The notes beneath the pieces were generated by a model. It did no database searches. It had not been told where the DNA came from and saw only the letters and a program-made list of their open reading frames with translations. A stretch of 64,000 nt of DNA from Chitinophaga terrae (ex Kim and Jung 2007) (GTDB taxonomy: Bacteria > Bacteroidota > Bacteroidia > Chitinophagales > Chitinophagaceae). Positions 9,130 through 18,400 of the stretch are shown here, in pieces. Positions within the stretch are counted from its first letter, which is position 1. Each line of letters starts with the position of its first letter. A program made the position numbers and the translations under genes. The stretch spans positions 62,001 to 126,000 of the forward strand of contig NZ_FNRL01000010.1 of assembly GCF_900107795.1 (NCBI RefSeq), given 5' to 3'.

Positions 9130-10572
9130 ATGCCAGCGTTTAAAAAGACTTTGTCGCGTGTGTTGTTTTATATACTGTGGTTCCTGTCGGTTCCGGCGGT
9201 TGCCTACCTGGCATCACAGGATCTGAAATTGGGGATAGCGCTTGTTGCGGGGATCATGGGATTGGCGCTTTGCCTGGTCTGCGTGGTTAATTACAAACTG
9301 GGTTACTATGTAGTTGTAACCATCGGGTTAACGGTGCCTGTACTGGAAAAGCTGTCGGGCAACGAGCAAAACGTGGGTGTGATTATAGATGGATTGCTGC
9401 TGTGCACTTTGCTGGGATGCTTTATCAGGCGGGGCGATCCTACTATCAAGAAGGTACAGGTGCTTAAGGATCCGTTGCTGATGTCGCTGATCCTGTATCT
9501 GCTGGTACAGGTAATGGGTATTGCCAACCCTTACGGTCACAATATTGCCGCCTGGGTGGTAATGATCCGGGTATTTGTGAGGGGATTGCTGTTCCTCTAC
9601 CTGGGCCTGAATGTATTCAACAACATGGAGGATATCAGGAGGTTCATCAAGTTCTGGATTGCGATAGGCACGCTTGCCGGCATCTATGCCTGTTTGCAGC
9701 AGCATTTTGGACTGATGCCTTATGAAAAGGCTTTCATTGCCAAGTTTCCTGCCAGGTTCAGCACCACGATGATACAGGCGGGGATCAGGATCTTCTCGTT
9801 CATGTCGGACGCCGCTTCCTTCGGCATTATCATGGCCTGCAACGTGATCCTGTGTACCATCCTCCTGACGACGCCTAAATACGCCATGAAGCCATCGCAG
9901 AAGTTCTGGCTGGTGTTTGCCATTGTGTTCCAGTTGCTGGGACTTGGGTATTCAGGCACCCGTACCGGCTATGTGATGGTGCCTGCGGGGCTGATGTTAT
10001 TCTTCCTGGCCAATCTTCATAACAAAAACACTATTCTCATAGCAATGGCCTTCGGGTTCCTGGCACTGGTGGTCCTGTTCGGACCTTTCCACAGCAACCC
10101 GACCATAGTAAGGGTAAGAACGGCTTTCCTCGGAAAGAAAGATGAATCAGTGAATGTTCGTGACCGGAACAGGCATAAAATTCAACCATACATCTACACG
10201 CATCCTATAGGAGGAGGATTAATGACCACCGGCTATAACGGGGAAGTATTTTACCCCGGGCACGAGCTGGCGAACTTTATGACGGATAACGGTTATCTGC
10301 GCGCCATACTGGAAACGGGATGGGTAAGCATCTTCCTGCTTGCAGGCAACTTCTTCTTCCTGATACAGATCGCCATTGTTAACTACTTTAAACTCAAAAA
10401 TGATCTCGACAAACTGATCATGCTGGGAATCGCAGCTTCCATGCTGGGGATGGCCCTTGCCGAATACGCACAGGATGCCAACACATTAGTTGAATCATCT
10501 CTAATGTTCTATGCCTTTATGGCAATTGTATTAAAAGCAAAATATCTCTACGTTTTAAATAATCAATCATGA
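9130..10572 (+). CDS. O-antigen ligase/polymerase family membrane protein (Wzy/WaaL-like)
   Basis: The 480-aa protein has about eleven hydrophobic helices and a large periplasmic loop containing THPIGGGLMTTGY, then GHELANFMTDNGYLRAILETGW. This matches the Wzy_C/O-antigen ligase pattern of a conserved HPIGxG segment, a loop His and a following Glu-Thr-Gly. Such proteins polymerise lipid-linked repeat units or ligate chains to an acceptor. With a Wzz-like protein three genes upstream and an initiating sugar transferase nearby, the polymerase role (Wzy) is favoured. It overlaps the following TolC-like gene by 4 bp. Confidence 0.88.
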   Translation: MPAFKKTLSRVLFYILWFLSVPAVAYLASQDLKLGIALVAGIMGLALCLVCVVNYKLGYYVVVTIGLTVPVLEKLSGNEQNVGVIIDGLLLCTLLGCFIRRGDPTIKKVQVLKDPLLMSLILYLLVQVMGIANPYGHNIAAWVVMIRVFVRGLLFLYLGLNVFNNMEDIRRFIKFWIAIGTLAGIYACLQQHFGLMPYEKAFIAKFPARFSTTMIQAGIRIFSFMSDAASFGIIMACNVILCTILLTTPKYAMKPSQKFWLVFAIVFQLLGLGYSGTRTGYVMVPAGLMLFFLANLHNKNTILIAMAFGFLALVVLFGPFHSNPTIVRVRTAFLGKKDESVNVRDRNRHKIQPYIYTHPIGGGLMTTGYNGEVFYPGHELANFMTDNGYLRAILETGWVSIFLLAGNFFFLIQIAIVNYFKLKNDLDKLIMLGIAASMLGMALAEYAQDANTLVESSLMFYAFMAIVLKAKYLYVLNNQS

Positions 10573-11288
10573 AGACAATTATCACTGCTGTTTTACTTTT
10601 GTGCATCAGCTTTTCCAGCTGGGCTCAACTTCAAAGGAAAGACACCTCTGTTTTACTGAAACTGCCTGCTGATCCAAGTAACGTAGCCAGGTTTAAAGCC
10701 AAGCTGGTAGAGCTGGCCTTACAAAATCCGGCCATCACCAAATACGCTGTAAGTAAAGAAATCAACAAGTATGATAAACGAATAGTAGGCGCCCAGTGGT
10801 TAAACCACTTCTCTGCTGCGGGTAACCTGAATGAGTTTACCATCAAAGGAAACTCCAACACGAACAACGTCTTCTACCCTCGTTATAACTTCGGGGTATT
10901 ATTGCCGATCGGCAACCTGCTCAAGATCCCTAACGAAACCAAACGCGTAAAAGCAGAAGGCCGTTTGCTGGATAAAGAGAGAGAATCGGAAGTACTGGCC
11001 ATTAAATCCAAAGTACTCAACCTCTACGAAGACTACGCTGCCAACAAACAATTATACGAGCTGCATGCCCCATTGCTGGAAGATGCATTGCTGCATTTCA
11101 GCCAGGTAGAAGAAAAATTCCGCAATAACCAGGACGGCGTTTCGCTGGAACAGTACAAAGAAGCCTATCGCTCCTATAACGGTGAAATGGTTAAGAAGAT
11201 CGAGCTGGAAAAATTATTACGCAAATCTAAATTAGACCTGGAAGAAGTAGTAGGTATGTCCCTCGAAGAGGTGATGCTGAAGTTATAA
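10569..11288 (+). CDS. Short TolC-family-like periplasmic/outer-membrane protein
   Basis: A signal peptide is clear: MKTIITAVLLLCISFSSWA, then QLQRK. The mature part is about 220 residues, helical and charged from residue 120 on, with heptad-like coiled-coil character (KSKVLNLYEDYAANKQLY and on to the C-terminus). It resembles one half of a TolC-type efflux protein, which normally has two such repeats and about 450 residues. Overlap of its ATG with the polymerase stop ties it to the EPS operon. It could form, or help form, the export channel for the polysaccharide in place of a Wza/OPX protein. The family call is tentative. Confidence 0.6.
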   Translation: MKTIITAVLLLCISFSSWAQLQRKDTSVLLKLPADPSNVARFKAKLVELALQNPAITKYAVSKEINKYDKRIVGAQWLNHFSAAGNLNEFTIKGNSNTNNVFYPRYNFGVLLPIGNLLKIPNETKRVKAEGRLLDKERESEVLAIKSKVLNLYEDYAANKQLYELHAPLLEDALLHFSQVEEKFRNNQDGVSLEQYKEAYRSYNGEMVKKIELEKLLRKSKLDLEEVVGMSLEEVMLKL

Positions 11289-11314
11289 TTACCGGGCGAT
11301 CAGAAAACGAAAAT

Positions 11315-12115
11315 ATGTATAGGAAAATATACGCGCTGTTGGCTTTCCTGTTGGCGGCTGTAATGGCAAAAGGGCAATATACCCCGATGCAAAGAATAGA
11401 TGTCAGGATAAATGTCTGGCAAACCAGGCAGGCACTTATATATGTGCCGGAAGATGTAAAGCCCGGCCAGACATACCCTCTCCTGGTCTGCTTCCACGGG
11501 AGAAGTATTGCAGGAAACGATCCTTCCAAAATATTCAGGGAAGGCGTTACAAGGCAACTGAAAGAAGGAAAGAAAATAGAAGCAGTAAATAAAAAGGACG
11601 GCAAAAAATACCAGTTCATTGTACTGGCGCCACTGGCCGAAAGCTGGTCGTTTGCCCCGCAGGATGTCAGCCGCATGCTGGACGATGTGATAGGAAAATA
11701 TCCTATCGACACCAGCCGGATGTACCTGACCGGTTACAGCGCCGGCGGATGGTCTGTTGAATCAGCCAAGACACAGAACAAAGAACTCTCTAACCGCATT
11801 GCAGGTTGCGTTACCATGTCGGCAGCCCGGGTAGAACCGGATCACCTGAAGCGTTACAACCTGGTTGCCAACGCAGGTATCCATACCTGGTATTTTGCAG
11901 GCGATAAGGACGACTACTTCCTGAACAATGCCAAAGAGGCTATAGACAGCACCAACAGGTATAAACCAGGACTTACCAAACTTACCGTGTACCCTGGCGC
12001 ACATTGTTGCTGGCATATGTTCTATAATCCGAAGTACCGTGAAAACGGTATGAATATCTATGAATGGCTGTTGCAATTCCAGAGTTACAACGCTACGAGG
12101 AAGAACAGGAAGTAG
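11315..12115 (+). CDS. Secreted alpha/beta-hydrolase (esterase)
   Basis: The 266-aa protein has a signal peptide ending near AKGQ (residue 24). The fold signature is LLVCFHGRS (oxyanion strand), the nucleophile elbow GYSAGG with Ser142, an acidic region GDKDDY, and the catalytic His230 in PGAHCC. It is most like PHB-depolymerase/prolyl-oligopeptidase-type esterases. It resembles the N-terminal domain of the 2259-aa protein encoded 3.3 kb downstream, so the locus carries two related secreted esterases. Removing acyl groups from the polysaccharide, opposite to the two acyltransferases in the operon, is a reasonable inference. Confidence 0.82.
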   Translation: MYRKIYALLAFLLAAVMAKGQYTPMQRIDVRINVWQTRQALIYVPEDVKPGQTYPLLVCFHGRSIAGNDPSKIFREGVTRQLKEGKKIEAVNKKDGKKYQFIVLAPLAESWSFAPQDVSRMLDDVIGKYPIDTSRMYLTGYSAGGWSVESAKTQNKELSNRIAGCVTMSAARVEPDHLKRYNLVANAGIHTWYFAGDKDDYFLNNAKEAIDSTNRYKPGLTKLTVYPGAHCCWHMFYNPKYRENGMNIYEWLLQFQSYNATRKNRK

Positions 12116-12141
12116 TGGCAGCATAAAAACAGAAGTTTATT

Positions 12142-12717
12142 ATGAACAGAAGAAAGGCCATAGCCGGAATCCTGCTGCTTGGCGGAGCTGCCGCAGCAGG
12201 AACGGCGGGAGTTACTTACCGCAGGCTTAGCCGCACTCCTGACCTGGGACAGTTGGACACGCACCGGGAACTGATCGCGGAACTGGCGGAAACGCTGATC
12301 CCTGAAACGGATACCCCCGGCGCCAAATCGGCCGGCGTTGGCGACTGTATCATTACTTTGGTAAAAGATTGTACTCCCAAAAAAGCGCAGAACCGGTTCA
12401 TCAATGGCCTGCTTGATGTAGCAGATCATTGCCGGTCGAAATACGGCAAAACGTTCATGGAATGCAATGCCAGTCAGCGTAGTGAAGTTATGACCCATAT
12501 AGAAAAACAGGGTAAGCCCCTGCCGGGGATACTCGGGAAAGTGTCGGGAAAGATAATGGGTGATGACTTCTATGCCACCTTTAAGAAGTATGCCATCATC
12601 GGGTATTGTACCTCGCAACAGGGCGCTACCAAAGAAATGGCATATGAATATATACCCGGTCGCTTTAAAGGTTGCGTACCCCTGCAGCCGGGGCAAAAAT
12701 GCTGGGCCACTGACTAA
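12142..12717 (+). CDS. Gluconate 2-dehydrogenase subunit 3 family protein (Tat-exported small subunit)
   Basis: This 191-aa protein begins MNRRKAIAGILLLGG followed by a small-residue hydrophobic stretch, a twin-arginine-type signal. The body contains LIAELAETLIPETDTPGAK, the hallmark of the gluconate 2-dehydrogenase subunit 3 family. In known enzymes this small subunit pairs with a FAD-dependent GMC oxidoreductase and carries the export signal for both. The fitting large subunit is at 22354-24054, about 9.6 kb away and without its own signal. It sits in the middle of the polysaccharide operon (26 bp after the esterase, 9 bp before a glycosyltransferase), an unusual place for it. Confidence 0.85.
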   Translation: MNRRKAIAGILLLGGAAAAGTAGVTYRRLSRTPDLGQLDTHRELIAELAETLIPETDTPGAKSAGVGDCIITLVKDCTPKKAQNRFINGLLDVADHCRSKYGKTFMECNASQRSEVMTHIEKQGKPLPGILGKVSGKIMGDDFYATFKKYAIIGYCTSQQGATKEMAYEYIPGRFKGCVPLQPGQKCWATD

Positions 12718-12726
12718 TACCTGATC

Positions 12727-13899
12727 ATGTTACTACTATTATACACTATTTTTTTTGCCAGCCTGTTCATCGTTAGTTATAACTATGCGGGGTATGGCAT
12801 ATTACTATACCTCCTGGTAGCGGTAAAACGGCTCTTTAACAAAAAACAGCCCCTGGTAGCGCCTATTGAGCCGACCGTCAGCCTGGTGATCGCTGCTTAC
12901 AACGAAGCAGGATTTATAGAACAGAAGATCCTGAACACCCTGGAGCTGGATTACCCGGCGGAGAAGCTGGAGATCATTTTTGTAACCGACGGATCTTCAG
13001 ACGGCACCCCGGAAATCATTTCCCGGTACCCGCAGGTAAAGTTGCTGCACCAGCCGGGCAGGCATGGAAAAACAGCGGCTATCAACCGAGCCATGAAACA
13101 GGTGAACAGCGAAATCGTCGTGTTTTGCGATGCCAATACCCTGCTCAATAAAGAAGCGATCAGAAATATTGTTAAACATTATGCAGATGAAAATACCGGC
13201 GGCGTAGCCGGAGAGAAAAAAGTAATTGGCAAAGCCGGCGAAGCTGCATCCACGGAAGGAGTATACTGGAAATACGAATCATTGCTGAAGCGTATGGACG
13301 CATCTCTTTACACCGTTGTGGGCGCCGCAGGAGAACTGTTCTCCGTACGTACGGCGCTTTACCAGCCGGTGGAGGAATCGGTGGTCCTGGACGATTTTGT
13401 TATTTCCCTCAGGGTGAATATGGCCGGTTACCGGGTAGCTTATGCTCCCGACGCCTATGCAATGGAAGCGCCCTCCTTCTCGATCACGGAAGAGCATAAA
13501 CGAAAAGTGCGGATATGCGCCGGCGGTTTCCAGGCAATGGGAATACTGTTGCCACTGCTGAATATTTTCAGGTACCCCGTAGTGAGTTTCCTTTATATTT
13601 CTCACCGGGTGCTGAGATGGACATTGAGCCCCCTCTCCCTGGCGCTTTTGCTGCTGAGCAACCTGCTCATCGTGCTTAACGGAGGCGCCGTATTTTACCA
13701 GCTTTTCCTTGCCGCTCAACTGGCAGCTTATGCTGCTGCATTTGCCGGATACAGGCAGGCAAAAAGGGAGCGCCGTTCCAAATGGCTTTTTATTCCTTTT
13801 TACTTTGTATTCATGAATATATCTGTATACGAAGGATTTATCCGTTTTATTGGCGGGAAACAAAGCGCCGCCTGGGAAAAAGCCCGCAGGGCTGCTTAA
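12727..13899 (+). CDS. Membrane-anchored family 2 glycosyltransferase
   Basis: The 390-aa protein has an N-terminal membrane helix, a GT2 domain starting SLVIAAYNEAGF, the motif TDGSSDGT, a metal-site FCDANT, VLDDFVIS around the catalytic Asp, and C-terminal hydrophobic helices (from about residue 285). This layout resembles BcsA/IcaA/PgaC-type transferases, although the QxxRW box is replaced by RKVRICAGGFQ. It follows the subunit 3 gene by 9 bp and precedes an acyltransferase by 12 bp. It probably adds a sugar to the growing lipid-linked repeat; the sugar is unknown. Confidence 0.88.
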   Translation: MLLLLYTIFFASLFIVSYNYAGYGILLYLLVAVKRLFNKKQPLVAPIEPTVSLVIAAYNEAGFIEQKILNTLELDYPAEKLEIIFVTDGSSDGTPEIISRYPQVKLLHQPGRHGKTAAINRAMKQVNSEIVVFCDANTLLNKEAIRNIVKHYADENTGGVAGEKKVIGKAGEAASTEGVYWKYESLLKRMDASLYTVVGAAGELFSVRTALYQPVEESVVLDDFVISLRVNMAGYRVAYAPDAYAMEAPSFSITEEHKRKVRICAGGFQAMGILLPLLNIFRYPVVSFLYISHRVLRWTLSPLSLALLLLSNLLIVLNGGAVFYQLFLAAQLAAYAAAFAGYRQAKRERRSKWLFIPFYFVFMNISVYEGFIRFIGGKQSAAWEKARRAA

Positions 13900-13911
13900 A
13901 TAGCATCACTT

Positions 13912-15063
13912 ATGCAACAGAACAACAGAATATACGGCCTGGATGCGTTAAGAGCAATTGCCATGTTACTGGGAATCGTACTGCATGCATCTATTGCCTA
14001 TAAGGTCTACCCCAACCCTACCTGGCCGTCAGACAACCAGTATCATTCCTGGTTCTTCGACGGGTTGTACCTGTTCATCCACTCGTTCAGGATGCAGTTG
14101 TTTTACCTGGTAGCGGGCTTCTTTGCCTGCCTGTTGTATAAGAAAATAGGAGAAAGCGCATTTATTAGGCACCGGTTGAAACGTATTGTAATTCCGTTTG
14201 CCGGCAGCCTGATCTTTATTTTACCTCTTACCATTGCGCCATTTTTATATTACAAGTACTTTATTGCAGACCAGTTGCCGGTGCAGGAAGCCAAGCATCT
14301 GTTTTACAGGCAGCTGTTCAGGTGGAATGGCATGGCTCATTTATGGTTCCTTTATTACCTGGTGATTTTTTACGGAGTAATGCTGGCAGTATTACGAATT
14401 AAGCCGCTTCAGCGTTTCAGGTTAAAACTCAATCCCGGTTCTTTTTTGCAGGTGCTGGGGCTCGGAATTGTTTTGGCATTTATCCAGGTTATCTTCTTCC
14501 GGGAGTCTGTTGTTGAGGTATCGACGGGTATATTACCCAAGGTGTCGCACCTCCTTTATTATGGTTTCTTTTTTATTGTAGGTTATCACCTGCATCACAA
14601 CCAGTCAGCATTTCTCCAACTGGCCAGGCATACCTGGCTTTACCTTCTGCCGGGTATTATATTCACGGGGGGTATGTTCTATATTTTAGCTAACGATACG
14701 CCGGAAGGGCAACTGTCGACCACCATACCTGCCAAACTGCTTGCTGCAATGCAAACAATTTTCCTTGTGTTTGGCGCTATCGGTTTTTTCCTTCGTTACC
14801 TGAACAGCGAGCGCCCATACCTGAAATATATCGCCGATGCATCGTACTGGCTTTACCTGGTGCACCTTTCGCTGGTTGCCAGCCTGCAGATCCTTTTCCG
14901 TTACACAAACGTACCCGGCGCTATGCGTTTCGGCCTGGTATTACTGATCACCAGCCTGATCGCTTTGGCAACATATCAATGGTTTATCAGGTATAGTTTC
15001 ATTGGTGATATCCTGCATGGTCCACGTAAAAAAACTGTTGCCCCGGAAGCGGTTGAAGCGTAA
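13912..15063 (+). CDS. Acyltransferase family 3 membrane protein (OpgC-like)
   Basis: At 383 aa with about ten helices, the protein opens with GLDALRAIAMLLGIVLHAS, the acyltransferase-3 Arg/His motif, followed by FRMQLFYLVAGFF and, further on, WFLYYL. The pattern is closest to OpgC/MdoC-type proteins that succinylate or acylate periplasmic glucans. It is the last gene of the rightward EPS block; a 376-bp gap follows. With the acyltransferase at 7928 it gives the locus two O-acyl decorating enzymes. Confidence 0.88.
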   Translation: MQQNNRIYGLDALRAIAMLLGIVLHASIAYKVYPNPTWPSDNQYHSWFFDGLYLFIHSFRMQLFYLVAGFFACLLYKKIGESAFIRHRLKRIVIPFAGSLIFILPLTIAPFLYYKYFIADQLPVQEAKHLFYRQLFRWNGMAHLWFLYYLVIFYGVMLAVLRIKPLQRFRLKLNPGSFLQVLGLGIVLAFIQVIFFRESVVEVSTGILPKVSHLLYYGFFFIVGYHLHHNQSAFLQLARHTWLYLLPGIIFTGGMFYILANDTPEGQLSTTIPAKLLAAMQTIFLVFGAIGFFLRYLNSERPYLKYIADASYWLYLVHLSLVASLQILFRYTNVPGAMRFGLVLLITSLIALATYQWFIRYSFIGDILHGPRKKTVAPEAVEA

Positions 15064-15439
15064 CGGCAGCGGTTATATTAAAAAATAAATCATCTTAATA
15101 ATTATCATCATTTATCTGCAAACTTTAGTTTTTTAACGGTTATTCGACTAAAGCCGCCTTTAATCAACTAATTCCTGCATTTCACCAAATAGTGAAAAAA
15201 AGATTGAAATTAGTGCTGTATCTTGCAGCGACAAGCATCTTCAAAAGATTGCAAATCGAATACTGCCAATATTTTTTTCCATTCCTATCTAAGACCGTCC
15301 ACGGTCGCATATCCTGATCCAGGATTGCCCCCGCTTAAAAATTTTTGTTACACCTGCTGATATACTTGTGATATAAGTGTTTTGTCGCGTCCTGTCCTTT
15401 TCAGCAGTCATGAATTTGTTTTGAGTCAATACTTCATAT
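15064..15439. other. 376-bp gap before the giant secreted protein gene
   Basis: The gap is AT-rich, contains no convincing ORF and no strong hairpin after the acyltransferase stop. It presumably holds the promoter for the 2259-aa gene. No exact TAnnTTTG box was found; TATCTTGC near 15219-15226 and TATACTTG near 15360 are the closest, neither with a well-placed upstream TTTG. Confidence 0.5.
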
Positions 15440-18400
15440 ATGAGAAAACTTTACCTACTACTCTTTTTCATTTTCGGACTGGGTATGCACGTTGCTTTCG
15501 GGCAAACAGGCGTATTGGATCCGAATGACTCGGTGGTAACCTACAATCCCGCCGCTCCACCCACCGAACCTGCCTGGGGCAGTATCGGTAAATGGGTGCG
15601 TACCGCACGCGTAGGATGGGATGCTTCCTCTTATAAATGCTACATTTATAAAGGAGTTCCATTCCGCCTGAAATTCCCCAAAAATTTCAATCCCGCGAAC
15701 CCGAAAAAGTACCCGTTGATCATGTTCTTTCACGGTATCGGTGAAAAAGGAACGATCTACGACAACGAGATACAACTGGTTCACGGTGGTGAAACACACA
15801 AAAACAAGGTAGACAATGGTACCTTCGATGGCTTCTTAATTTATCCTCAAAACCAATCAGGATTTTTCGGCAATCCGCAGTACGATGTACTCGCAGAGCT
15901 GATCAACAACATTCTCATCCCTCAGTTAAATATTGACCCATTCCGTATTATGGTAGAAGGCCTTTCCGGAGGCGCTACTTCCACCTGGGATTTCTCCCTG
16001 AGATATCCTAAAATGGTTGCAGGATTCACACCTATCAGTGGTTTCTATGTCGACTATATCAACAACGTAAATACTTTCAAGTACACCCCTGTATGGCTTT
16101 TCCAGGGCGAACTGGACACCAACCCCACTGCCAACAACGCCACCACATTATATAACAACGTTATTGCAGCAGGCGGTAATATGAAGTTGACCATCTATGC
16201 AGGCGAAGGCCACGGCGTTTGGAATAAAGCATGGGCAGAAGCCGACTACTTCCCGTTCATGAACCGTGCTAACAAAGCCAATCCATGGGCTGTAGGCGGA
16301 AGAACAGAATTCTGTCCCGGCGATCCGATCAACGTTACGCTGGGCCTGACCGCCGGTTTTGATGAATACCAATGGCGTAAGGACAGCGTGCTCATTTCCG
16401 GCGCTACCGGCAACACTTATGTAGCAACAACACTTGGCGTATATGATGCCAGGGTAAGAAGCGGCAGCACCTGGAGCGACTGGTCTCCTATTCCTGTTAA
16501 GATCAGGATTAAAACGCCTACTGTATCGCCAGACATTCAACTGGCCGGCCTGATGAGTAAAGTGATCCCTGCCCCTGACGGCAAGGATAGCGTAGTATTG
16601 CAGGTTCCTACCGGCTATACTTCTTATGTATGGAAGAACGCCGCAGATACAACAGTAACCTTAGGCACTAAAAATACGCTGGCTGTAAGGCAGGCAGGAA
16701 ACTATATTGTTAAAGTAACCGAGTTATATGGTTGCTCCAGCAGTTATTCTGCTCCGTTCACCGTAGTTCCTTCCAATGGTCCTAACAAACCGGATGCAGC
16801 ATACGGCGCGCTGGTAACAGATCAGACCAAAACAAGCCTGACCCTTAGCTGGAATAAAAATGCTTCGCAGGCCAATGCCGAAACAGGTTACGAGATCTAT
16901 CGCGCTACCACAGCCGGGGGACCGTATACCTTTGCCGGTATAGTTGGAGCAGGCGTACTGACGTTTACAGACCAGGGACTGGCTTCCAATAAAAAATACT
17001 ATTATGTTGTAAGAGCCGTTAACAACACAGGAGCTGCGGCTGTCAGCAATGAAGCCAATGGCACTACCCTGTTCGATAACGTACCTCCTACCCCTCCGGG
17101 CAATCTTACAGTTACCACTGTTACCCGTTCTTCTATCGGTATTTCCTGGACTGCATCTACAGATGATGTAGGTATTGATAAATACGACATCTACATCAAT
17201 GGACAGAAATCCTATACTGTAGACTCAAGCCAGACAACCTTTACCGCTTACGGTCTTACCAACAGGCAGATCTACACCTTTAAAGTGGTGGCCCGCGATA
17301 AATCCGGCAACCTGTCTACCCCTAGCAACCAGGTTTCTTCGCCTGCCATTTCTAAAGGGCTGACGTATAAATATTACAGCGGCACTTTCAGTACGCTGCC
17401 TAACTTCAGCACCTTAACACCTGTTAAAACGGGCGTATCGGCCACTCCTGACCTGAGCGTAAGATTATCTGATATTAACTATGCTATACAATGGCAGGGT
17501 TATATCAGGATACCTGCATCCGGTACTTATAAATTCGAGACCTATTCAGACGACGGCAGCAGGCTGTATCTGAATAACAGCGCTACTCCGCTGGTTGATA
17601 ACGATGGTTTACACGGCGGCACTTATAAAGCGGGTACTATTACCCTTGCAGCCGGAGTGTATCCTATCACTATCGCCTACTTCCAGCAAGGTGGCGGAGC
17701 TGATATGAAAGTGTACTGGCAGAGTACAGCCATGAACGTTACCAGCCGCCAGGAAATCCCGGCCAGCGCGTATGCCGACACCATTACGCTGGGTCCTGTT
17801 CCTGCCGCTGCTACTAATGTAAAAGCCACTGCATTATCGTACAATAAGATCCAGGTTACCTGGAACGATAACAGCAACAATGAAACAGGCTTTGAAATTT
17901 ACCGCGCAACATCATTGGCAGGTCCGTATACTATTGTTACTACTGCACCGGCTAACGCCACTTCATATACCGACAGCAGCTTAACGCCGCAGACTACCTA
18001 TTACTACCAGGTTAAAGCGCTGAATAAAAATGGTACCGCAGGAGCTTCGCTCAGCGACATCAGCGGGTTGCAGTATGAATATTATGAGGCAAACTCTTAC
18101 TCTAACCTGCCAGACTTCAATAGCCTGACGCCGAAGAAAACCGGCATGGTGCCAAACGTAACACTGGCGGTAAGAGACAGGGATGTGAACTATGCGTTAC
18201 GCTTCTCTGGTTACATCAATATCCCGGTATCCGGACAATATACCTTCTATACGTCTTCCGACGATGGCAGTAAATTGTATATAGATGGATTTGATGAAGG
18301 ACACCGCGTGGTGAACAACGACTACCTGCAGGGTACTACTGAACGCAGCGGAGTAGTTACGTTGTCTGCAGGCCGTCATGCCTTCTACACAACCTACTTC

